Shown here in pieces: positions 1-6,370 of a stretch of DNA of 9,660 bases. The position numbers and the translations under genes are program-made. Under the pieces are notes generated by a model. That model did not search any database, had not been told where the DNA came from, and saw only the letters and a list, made by a program, of their open reading frames with translations. Each line of letters opens with the position of its first letter. Position 1 is the first letter of the stretch. The DNA is from Candidatus Symbiothrix sp. (lineage in GTDB: Bacteria; Bacteroidota; Bacteroidia; Bacteroidales; Azobacteroidaceae): positions 1-9,660 of the forward strand of contig JAITXK010000078.1 of NCBI GenBank assembly GCA_031284765.1, written 5' to 3'.

Positions 1-216
1 AAAGAATACCGCGGACAAGGCATTGGGAAGCAATTGCTCCAAACACTGATTAAGGAAGCGGAAAATAGAAAAGCCAGCTGGATTAGCTTGGAGGTAAGGA
101 CAGATAACTTGTCGGCGCAAGGTTTGTATCGCAACTTGGGTTTTGGCGATACAGAACCGGCGATGTATTATTGGCGAAAATACCTCTCAGACATTGTATA
201 TGGTAATGATTTTTAA
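1..216 (+). CDS. GNAT-family N-acetyltransferase, C-terminal part (cut by window edge)
   Basis: The reading frame is open from base 1 to the TAA at 214-216 and gives the last 71 residues; the start lies outside the window. Residues 3-13 read YRGQGIGKQLL, matching the acetyl-CoA pyrophosphate-binding motif A (Q/R-x-x-G-x-G/A) of GNAT enzymes. Further on, NLSAQGLYRNLGF matches the N-x-x-A-x-x-LY-x-x-x-GF segment (motif B) typical of RimI-like members. Family knowledge says such proteins move an acetyl group from acetyl-CoA to an amine on a protein or small molecule. The fragment resembles RimI-type protein N-acetyltransferases, but the substrate cannot be told because the N-terminal half is missing. 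The TTG at 34 inside motif A is not a credible start. A separate promoter follows, so it is probably not co-transcribed with the next gene from its own promoter alone. Confidence 0.88.
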   Translation, partial: KEYRGQGIGKQLLQTLIKEAENRKASWISLEVRTDNLSAQGLYRNLGFGDTEPAMYYWRKYLSDIVYGNDF

Positions 217-247
217 CTACTTGTCCAAAATTTGCACATGCAACTAT

Positions 248-278
248 TTTGGCATTCCACCAATTTCTACTATCTTTG
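248..278 (+). promoter_or_regulatory. Bacteroidota-type promoter for the glycosyltransferase gene
   Basis: TATCTTTG at 271-278 is an exact match to the Bacteroidota -7 box TAnnTTTG. TTTG at 248-251 matches the -33 box, with a spacer of 19 bases, which is the usual spacing for the housekeeping sigma factor of this phylum. Transcription would start near 283-287, giving a leader of roughly 48 bases before ATG 333. It lies in the gap after the acetyltransferase stop at 216. This is a sequence match only; no start site has been mapped. Confidence 0.7.
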
Positions 279-332
279 TCACACTATCCAAGAAGAAGTT
301 ATAAACCGGTTAAATTTGAAACACATACAGAA

Positions 333-1427
333 ATGAAGATTACCGTTTCCGTCACCAACGATTTAGTAACCGACCAGCGGGTGCACAAAGTTTGTACTAC
401 GCTGATACAGAACGGCTATGAAGTCAAAGTAGTCGGACGAAAGTTGCGCAAAAGCATGCCTTTGACACGAGCCTACGCCACGCACCGCATGCGCTTGTTG
501 TTCAATAAATCATTTTTGTTTTATGTCGAATACAACCTCCGCCTGTTTTTGTATCTGCTGACCGACAAAACCGACCTCTATCTTTCCAACGATACGGATA
601 GTTTGCCAGCCAACTATTTGGCGGCTAAAATCCGCCGCAAACCTTTGGTTTTCGATGCACATGAAATGTTTCCTGAAATGCCGGAAGTTACTAACCGCCC
701 TTTTGTAAAAGCCGTTTGGAGAAGCCTTGAAAATAGTATTTTTCCCCACTTGCAACACTCTTATACTGTTTGTCAATCCATTGCAGACATCTATAACAAG
801 AAATATGGAATCAATATGCAAGTGGTACGCAATATTCCGTTTGCTCAAACACAGGCTGTTGCTCCCGCAAAAACCATTGACAGTCAGGGGAAAAAAGTCC
901 TTTTATATCAGGGAGCGGTCAATATAGGCAGGGGCATTGAATGGGTAATTGACGCAATGCCTTATTTGGATGATTTTATTTTCTATGTCATCGGTGATGG
1001 TGATGTGTTGGAGGATTTGAAAGAAAAAGTCCGTTCAATGAAGTTGGAAAATCAGGTTGTTTTTACCGGACGAATTCCTTTTGAACAACTGCCCGCCTAC
1101 ACCGCTTGCGCCGATATTGGCATTAATTTATTGGAAAACAGGGGTTTGAATTATTATTATGCCCTGCCGAACCGGATTTTCGATTTCATCCGGGCCAATA
1201 TTCCTGTTTTGACAGTCGATTTTCCAGAGATACGGCGGATTGTGGTGCATTATCAAATTGGCGTTCTGATTGACCGGCACGAACCGCAATTTTTAGCCAA
1301 CATCTTTCGGCAAATGGCCGGACAAGAGAAAAATACAACCGGGTTTGCTACTGCCAATGCCGAATTGAATTGGGAAAATGAGTCGCAAGTTTTACTAAAC
1401 TTGTTTGCTGATATAAAAAGAAATTAG
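333..1427 (+). CDS. GT4-like glycosyltransferase (GT-B fold), 364 residues
   Basis: The protein probably transfers a sugar from a nucleotide-sugar donor to a cell-surface glycan, lipid-linked intermediate or exopolysaccharide in the cytoplasm; donor and acceptor cannot be read. The N-terminal Rossmann half (about 1-165) contains FDAHEMFPE at 107-115, a DAHE segment common in GT4-like enzymes. The C-terminal donor-binding half contains YQGAVNIGRGIEWVIDAM (192-209), IGDGD (220-224), VVFTGRIPFEQLPAY (242-256) and ALPNRIFDFIRANIPVL (277-293). The last segment sits where many GT4 enzymes have their E-x7-E acceptor/donor motif, but the spacing here is not canonical. No signal peptide or clear membrane span is seen. 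I choose ATG 333 because the following residues MKITVSVTND form the expected first beta strand, and because an upstream TTG at 249 would place the start inside the -33/-7 promoter. The gene ends 6 bases from the convergent sppA stop and has no obvious terminator of its own. Confidence 0.88.
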   Translation: MKITVSVTNDLVTDQRVHKVCTTLIQNGYEVKVVGRKLRKSMPLTRAYATHRMRLLFNKSFLFYVEYNLRLFLYLLTDKTDLYLSNDTDSLPANYLAAKIRRKPLVFDAHEMFPEMPEVTNRPFVKAVWRSLENSIFPHLQHSYTVCQSIADIYNKKYGINMQVVRNIPFAQTQAVAPAKTIDSQGKKVLLYQGAVNIGRGIEWVIDAMPYLDDFIFYVIGDGDVLEDLKEKVRSMKLENQVVFTGRIPFEQLPAYTACADIGINLLENRGLNYYYALPNRIFDFIRANIPVLTVDFPEIRRIVVHYQIGVLIDRHEPQFLANIFRQMAGQEKNTTGFATANAELNWENESQVLLNLFADIKRN

Positions 1428-1433
1428 ACCACT

Positions 1434-3236
1434 TCACTCCGCCATAATCGCCTGCCGGTAATCATAATTCCGCCAAGTTTTCAGTAGCTGTTTCTGATTG
1501 TAAATATCCGTTCCCATCCAGCCTTTCAGAAAACGGATGCTTGCGTTTTCGGACGATTCTTCCAGCAAAGTCGTCAGGAAATCTTTTTGGACGGGATATT
1601 CATCGGTGTCATACTTGTCCAATCCGGCTAATTCGGCGGCCGATTGGATGGCTGTGTCAATACCGCCCAATTCATCTACCAAACCCAATTGCAAGGCTTG
1701 CCGGCCTGTCCACACACGACCTTGTCCGATGGCATCAACGACGGGTTTGGTTTTACCGCGGCCTTCGGAAACACGAGTCAGAAATACATCGTAGAAACGT
1801 TCGATGTAGGCCTGTATCATTGCACTTTCTTCACTGTTCAAGGGACGGGCGGGCAATAATCCGATGCCCAACAGCGGTATAGACAAGACATCGCCTGCAA
1901 CATTGGAGTGTTTATTGGTGGAAACGCCATCGTAAGTGGCGCCCATCCGTTTGGCCAGTTGCGCTCCGTTGGGAATTCGTCCGAAGACACCAATTGAACC
2001 GGTTAGCGTGGTGGGTTCAGCCACAATTTTATTCGCACAACAGGAAATGTAGTAACCGCCCGAAGCTGCATAAGTGCCCATCGAAACAACCACCGGCTTC
2101 ACTTTGCGCAAAGCTTCTACTGCGTGATGAATTTGTTCGGAGGCATAACCGCTTCCACCCGGCGAATTAACGCGGAAAACCACCGCCTTCACGTGTTCAT
2201 CGTCTTTCAGTTTATTCAATTCTTTCACGTATTCCTTGGCTGTAATCAGGGTTTGCGAATAGATGCTTGGCATCCCATCGTCCACAATTTCGCCTTCGGC
2301 ATACAGAATGGCGATTTTGTCGGAACTGCTTTTCTTTTTGGCATCGGGAACGGATTGCATATCCGTTACGGAAGCGTATTTCACTTTTTCATCGCTGTCA
2401 ACCTTCAATTTGTTTTTTACACAAGTTTCAATTTCATCGCCGTAGCGCAAGCCATCGACCAAACGGTATTCCAACAGTTTTTCAGGAGCGGTAAACATCA
2501 AACATTCATCGGCATAGCGATTCAATTGCTCCACCGAAATGTCCCGGCTTTCGGAAATACCTTTCAACATAGTACTCCAAATATCATTGAGATAGGAAAT
2601 TGTTTGTTCACGATTGGCATCGCTCATCTTATCTAAAATATCGGGTTCGACGGCCGACTTATATGTTCCGACTTTATAAACCTGCATCTCGATGCCCCAT
2701 TTTTCATAAATGCCTTTATTGAATTGAATGGAAGTTGCCAGTCCGCGAAAATCCATCGCACCCTGTGGATTGATAAAAATACTGTCGGCCACCGATGCTA
2801 CATAATACGACCGATGATTGAAATTCTCGCCGGATGCAATCACCCACTTCCCGCTTTCCTTGAAATCCAACAAGGCTTTGCGGATGGGTTCAGCCGTGGC
2901 ATAACCGCTCGACATCATGCCTGCATTCAGGAATATGCCTTTAATTTTGTCGTTGTCTTTGGCTTTTTTGATGGCTGAAAGAATGTCGTTCAAACCGTAA
3001 GTTTCAATGGATGAGCCACTGAACAAGAAATCGAACGGCGAAGCTTGTACCCGGTCGGTAATCACACTGTTGAGATTGATTTTGAGAACGCTTTCGTTCT
3101 GCAAGACATAGCCCTTGGACGAGCCTAACGAGGCAGCAATGCCGATAAAGAAAATGAAGGACACCACTGTCAGGAGGACACTCGCGATGATGACTCCCAA
3201 CGTGGAGGCGAGCAACATTTGAAAGAAATTTTTCAT
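1434..3236 (-). CDS. sppA: Signal peptide peptidase SppA, 67K type, 600 residues
   Basis: SppA is a membrane-anchored serine peptidase (family S49) that degrades signal peptides left in the membrane after secretion. The length (600) fits the long two-domain form, such as the 618-residue E. coli protein. One hydrophobic span at about 8-37 anchors the protein. The N-terminal domain has GTYKSAVEP, giving general-base Lys193 (equivalent to E. coli Lys209). The C-terminal domain has FRVNSPGGSG (354-363), then MGTYAASGGYYIS, giving nucleophile Ser392 (equivalent to Ser409), and PTTLTGSIGVFG (408-419). Both catalytic residues are therefore present. ATG 3236 is chosen because an in-frame TAA at 3249-3251 closes the frame upstream and the membrane span follows directly. 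It lies 25 bases after the S9 peptidase gene with no promoter-like box in between, so it is probably the last gene of that operon. Its stop is 6 bases from the stop of the opposite-strand glycosyltransferase gene. Confidence 0.96.
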   Translation of the reverse strand: MKNFFQMLLASTLGVIIASVLLTVVSFIFFIGIAASLGSSKGYVLQNESVLKINLNSVITDRVQASPFDFLFSGSSIETYGLNDILSAIKKAKDNDKIKGIFLNAGMMSSGYATAEPIRKALLDFKESGKWVIASGENFNHRSYYVASVADSIFINPQGAMDFRGLATSIQFNKGIYEKWGIEMQVYKVGTYKSAVEPDILDKMSDANREQTISYLNDIWSTMLKGISESRDISVEQLNRYADECLMFTAPEKLLEYRLVDGLRYGDEIETCVKNKLKVDSDEKVKYASVTDMQSVPDAKKKSSSDKIAILYAEGEIVDDGMPSIYSQTLITAKEYVKELNKLKDDEHVKAVVFRVNSPGGSGYASEQIHHAVEALRKVKPVVVSMGTYAASGGYYISCCANKIVAEPTTLTGSIGVFGRIPNGAQLAKRMGATYDGVSTNKHSNVAGDVLSIPLLGIGLLPARPLNSEESAMIQAYIERFYDVFLTRVSEGRGKTKPVVDAIGQGRVWTGRQALQLGLVDELGGIDTAIQSAAELAGLDKYDTDEYPVQKDFLTTLLEESSENASIRFLKGWMGTDIYNQKQLLKTWRNYDYRQAIMAE

Positions 3237-3261
3237 CTTATATTTGAATTAGAATTTATAT

Positions 3262-5199
3262 TTAGATTGATTCGAAACATTTCGCAAAGAAACCCAGCGT
3301 ACATTTATACATCTCCATCGTGTTTTTTTCATGCCCAAAACCATGCCCTTCGTTGTATTTGACCATGTAAGGAACAGAAAATCCCCTGTCACGCAGTTGT
3401 TTCACCATTTGGTCGGATTCGTTGATGGAAACGCGCGGGTCGTTCGCCCCCTGAATCACAAACAAGGGCTTTTTAATCTTATCGAGTTGATACAGTGGTG
3501 AAACCGTTTTGGCGATTTCCGCTTCTTCGGGCGTGTCAATGTCGTACCAGATTTCCTTGACCATGTCTTTCATTGGTTTCCAATATTCGGGAAACGATTC
3601 GAAGAAAGTGAAAATACTGGAAATACCCACATAATCCACTGCACAAGCATATAAATCGGGCGTTTTGACCAATCCCATCAGCGCTGCATAACCGCCGTGA
3701 CTGCCACCGTAAATGGCAATTTTGTCTTTATCGACCCAGCCTTGCGTAATAGCGTACTGAATACCGTCTTCCACATCGTCCATGACTTTCCGGCCGACTT
3801 GTTTGAAGCCTGCACATAAAAATTTCTTTCCGTACCCGCCTGATATGCGGAAGTTTACCTGCAAAGTGGCATATCCCCTACTCGCAAAAAGTTGTGTTTC
3901 GGGATTAAAGCCCCACGAATCGCGAACGCCTTGCGGACCTCCGTGAGGATTGACAATCAAGGGAACCTGCTGCCCTGCCAAAGCGGCCTCCGGAAGCGTA
4001 ATATAGCCATGCAAATCAAGTCCGTCCCGACTTTTAAATGAGATGGGACGCATTTCGGCCATGTCTTCCGCCTTCAACTGGGGCATCAAATCGTAGAGCA
4101 AGGTGAATTGCTGGGTGTGCGCATCGTATTGATAATACGTGCCATAAAGCTTGTCGCTTTGCGTAACCAAGAGAAACGTATTTTCATCGTCATCGTGGTC
4201 AACCACATAAAACTCGGTGTTGGGAAATGCTTTTTCCATCCGCGCATGGAAATCTTTATAAAACTCGCTTACGGGAAGAATGACGGCTTTTTCTCCTTCA
4301 TAAGAAAAATAATCAATCTCGTAATTCCTTTTGCGTGAACGGGCTATTCCGCCTGTATCGTATCCGGGAACGGAAAAAATTTCTTTGATAACGCTGTTCT
4401 TCTTCAGGTCGTATAAAACGATATGCGCCTTATCGCTATCCAAATTGGTGGCGACATACGCCTCGTCTTTGTTGCCAGACGGATAGTTGAAGCCGGCAAT
4501 GGAAAAAGTATCATCCCAACGGGTCGTTTTGAGGAGATGAAATGTTCCGGTTGTTAAATCCTTGTAATACAGATGATTTTCCAATCCGTTGACCAATTGC
4601 TCGTAAGCGCGTAATTCGCCGTCTTTGTCAAAGATAAAATCCTGTATGGGATTGTACACATCGTTGTTTTCGAACAATTGCAGCATTTCACCGGTCACGA
4701 CATTCAACTTGTATGGTTCGAAAACCTGCGGGTTGTTTTTGTTCATCGAAATGATGATGTAGTCTTTTTGTTCTTTCAAGTAATTGATTATTCCTGCTTT
4801 GACGTCTTCAAACGGCGTGAGGTCGAGGGTGTTTGTGCCGTCAATATTGGTGGCAAAGATATGGTAGTTTTCGTTGCCGCCCCTGTCCATGACATACACC
4901 AAACGTTCGTCGTTAATCCATCCGTAGCCGCGAATCAGCTCTTCCTTCTCTTCGATGATGCGTTGCGAACAGCCTGTAGCAATGTCTTTTACATAGACAT
5001 GCCGTTTGTCGTTTTCATCTTTTTCGCGATACGACAAGTATTTGCCGTTAGGCGAAAGTTGGAAAGACGAAGCTTTCGGTCGCGAGAAATAATCTTCTAC
5101 TTTGTATTTGAAATCGCCCTTGTCGAATGCTTGCAAGGTTTCCAATTCTTTTTCGGAAGATGGAAGCGAGGTATCGCCCGCCGGTAGTTTGTTATTCAT
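3262..5199 (-). CDS. S9-family prolyl-oligopeptidase-type serine peptidase, cytoplasmic, 645 residues
   Basis: The protein hydrolyses short peptides, probably as a dipeptidyl-, acylaminoacyl- or oligopeptidase. Residues about 35-375 form the beta-propeller that restricts access to the active site, with blade-like repeats such as SPNGKYLSY (49-57). The alpha/beta-hydrolase domain covers about 385-645. NPHGGPQG (417-424) forms the oxyanion region, and the triad is Ser500 in GGSHGGYA, Asp587 in GANDPRV and His619 in NEGHGFGH. There is no signal peptide, so it should act in the cytoplasm, unlike the many exported S9 dipeptidyl peptidases of Bacteroidales. The start is firm: an in-frame TAG (5200-5202) directly precedes ATG 5199. 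The ATG overlaps the end of the CPBP gene by 8 bases (ATGAATAA), which suggests coupled translation. sppA follows after 25 bases. The nearest relatives appear to be the DPP/acylaminoacyl-peptidase-like branch rather than classic prolyl oligopeptidase, but I cannot settle the specificity. Confidence 0.93.
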   Translation of the reverse strand: MNNKLPAGDTSLPSSEKELETLQAFDKGDFKYKVEDYFSRPKASSFQLSPNGKYLSYREKDENDKRHVYVKDIATGCSQRIIEEKEELIRGYGWINDERLVYVMDRGGNENYHIFATNIDGTNTLDLTPFEDVKAGIINYLKEQKDYIIISMNKNNPQVFEPYKLNVVTGEMLQLFENNDVYNPIQDFIFDKDGELRAYEQLVNGLENHLYYKDLTTGTFHLLKTTRWDDTFSIAGFNYPSGNKDEAYVATNLDSDKAHIVLYDLKKNSVIKEIFSVPGYDTGGIARSRKRNYEIDYFSYEGEKAVILPVSEFYKDFHARMEKAFPNTEFYVVDHDDDENTFLLVTQSDKLYGTYYQYDAHTQQFTLLYDLMPQLKAEDMAEMRPISFKSRDGLDLHGYITLPEAALAGQQVPLIVNPHGGPQGVRDSWGFNPETQLFASRGYATLQVNFRISGGYGKKFLCAGFKQVGRKVMDDVEDGIQYAITQGWVDKDKIAIYGGSHGGYAALMGLVKTPDLYACAVDYVGISSIFTFFESFPEYWKPMKDMVKEIWYDIDTPEEAEIAKTVSPLYQLDKIKKPLFVIQGANDPRVSINESDQMVKQLRDRGFSVPYMVKYNEGHGFGHEKNTMEMYKCTLGFFAKCFESI

Positions 5200-6073
5200 C
5201 TATGTATGTTATTTTTTTGTTCAAAATGCCGAATTTCCATTGGTATTTTACAGCGAAAAAGCTGAAAGCCACCATTCCGGTAAGCACCAGAATGACGGTT
5301 TCTTTCATCGGGTCGATGACGTTTAGTAAGAAAACCGCATCGGTTTGTAAAGCGGACGACGGATGCGTGGTAAACAGACAAGCAAACATATTATTGACCG
5401 CGTGCATGCCTATGGGCAACTCGATGCCATCGTCCAATACGGCAATGATGCCGAACAGCAGACCGAAAAAGACGTATTGCGGCATAGCGAGCCAAAAGCC
5501 AAATTCCTTGACTTCGGGATTGGCAATGTGTAGCAATCCGAACAGGATACCGGGCACAATAAAGGCCGCCCACCGGTTTTTTGTCCATCCGCCAATGCCT
5601 TGCGCCAGATAGCCACGGAAGAGCAGTTCTTCGGAAGTAGTTTGCAGGGGAATGAGTAGGAAAGTGATGATTAGCAGCGGAATAAAACGACCCAAATCAA
5701 ATTGCAAGGTATAATTTTCGGGATTCATCCGGCAATCGGCAAATAAATAAAAGCCCGAAACAATGGCCCATACGAGTGCACCGACCCAAATCCGATTCGT
5801 GCGTATCTTTTTCCGTCCGTTCACCGTTTCCGCAAAACTGCGATTGTGCAATACCTTGATTAAAAAGATAATGCAAAATAAAGACACCGCCACCGACAAC
5901 AATAGTAGAAACAGCATCGTGTTTTTAGACAAGTCTGCTATTTCCTTATACGTAAGCACTCCCAACAAAGGAATACTGCCAATGAGTTGACCACCCAAAT
6001 AGCCACCCAAACACACCACGGCATACTTCCAAAATTGATTTTGACCATCTAAAGCCCGCTCAAGAAACTTCAT
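5192..6073 (-). CDS. CPBP-family intramembrane metalloprotease (CAAX protease/ABI type), 293 residues
   Basis: This is a polytopic membrane protein of the CPBP/ABI family (Rce1-like), whose members cleave peptides or prenylated proteins within the membrane or act in immunity to self-made peptides. About eight hydrophobic segments are visible, for example 16-38, 52-73, 95-112, 129-145, 166-184, 196-212 and 258-275. The family motifs are complete: SEELLFRGYL with Glu148, Glu149 and Arg153; FGLLH with Phe178 and His182; and HAVNN with His224 and Asn228. I choose ATG 6073, which starts MKFLERALDG. A GTG at 6145 would add 24 residues (MFERILNKNP...) that read through the likely promoter and abut the previous gene's stop, so that start is unlikely. 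The 3' end overlaps the S9 peptidase start by 8 bases. The gene is probably the first of a three-gene peptidase operon. The substrate is unknown. Confidence 0.9.
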   Translation of the reverse strand: MKFLERALDGQNQFWKYAVVCLGGYLGGQLIGSIPLLGVLTYKEIADLSKNTMLFLLLLSVAVSLFCIIFLIKVLHNRSFAETVNGRKKIRTNRIWVGALVWAIVSGFYLFADCRMNPENYTLQFDLGRFIPLLIITFLLIPLQTTSEELLFRGYLAQGIGGWTKNRWAAFIVPGILFGLLHIANPEVKEFGFWLAMPQYVFFGLLFGIIAVLDDGIELPIGMHAVNNMFACLFTTHPSSALQTDAVFLLNVIDPMKETVILVLTGMVAFSFFAVKYQWKFGILNKKITYIDE

Positions 6074-6107
6074 ATATCTGTTTGAATTTTTGTAATAATT
6101 AAGGTTG

Positions 6108-6142
6108 CAAAGGTAAGGGTTTTTATTTAGAATGCGTTCAAA
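6108..6142 (-). promoter_or_regulatory. Likely promoter of the CPBP-S9 peptidase-sppA operon
   Basis: On the minus strand, TACCTTTG (bases 6115-6108) exactly matches the Bacteroidota -7 box TAnnTTTG. A TTTG at 6142-6139 could serve as the -33 box, but the spacer is 23 bases, longer than the usual 19-21, so that half is weak. Transcription would begin near 6100, leaving a leader of roughly 25-30 bases before ATG 6073. The whole element fits in the 72-base gap after the secreted-protein gene. I saw no terminator hairpin in this gap, so read-through from upstream is also possible. Confidence 0.5.
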
Positions 6143-6145
6143 CAC

Positions 6146-6370
6146 TTATTTAATAATCAATTTCCGGGTCATTTTATTATCTTTAGCATCAATCCGTACA
6201 AAATAAATGCCACTTTTGAGTTTCAGATCCAACGCTACTTTCCCACTCAACCCCCAATAGGTCTGGAGCGTCTTGCCCGACAAATCCACGATGCGGATAA
6301 TCGATTGTTCCGGCACCTCTGATAGCGTGACAAATCCTTCGGAAGGATTTGGATAAATCGTAAACGATTC
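6146..6370 (-). other. Region encoding the T9SS C-terminal sorting domain
   Basis: Residues 1055-1128 of the secreted protein. The segment has the family hallmarks of the Por secretion C-terminal sorting domain: an FTIYPNPSEG opening, a central IVDLSGKTL strand pair, LKSGIYFVRI, and a basic-hydrophobic end at KLIIK. It implies that the genome carries a type IX secretion system elsewhere; none of its components is in this window. Confidence 0.93.

Noticed and set aside
2124..2636. A 170-codon open frame on the + strand.
   Set aside because: It is antisense to sppA, which has an intact catalytic dyad and family-wide match. The translated product is a low-complexity Phe/His/Ile-rich string with no recognisable domain.
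4678..5187. A 169-codon open frame on the + strand.
   Set aside because: It is antisense to the S9 peptidase propeller. It has the Phe/Val-rich composition typical of an antisense shadow and no known motif.
5127..5612. A 161-codon open frame on the + strand, across the junction of the S9 and CPBP genes.
   Set aside because: It is antisense to two well-supported overlapping genes, has no promoter-like box or domain, and is best explained by chance.
5192..6073. CPBP protein as a bacteriocin-immunity determinant.
   Set aside because: Some family members do this, but there is no small leader-type peptide, ABC exporter or histidine kinase nearby, and the partners are housekeeping-type peptidases.
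6074..6145. Possible rho-independent terminator after the secreted-protein gene.
   Set aside because: The gap contains T-rich runs but no stem with adjacent T-tract that I could pair convincingly.
6332..6350. Near-perfect inverted repeat (arms AAATCCTTC/GAAGGATTT around one base), resembling a terminator or protein-binding site.
   Set aside because: It encodes the conserved NPSEGF of the T9SS sorting domain, so the symmetry follows from codon choice at a constrained motif. It has no T-tract and lies within the gene.
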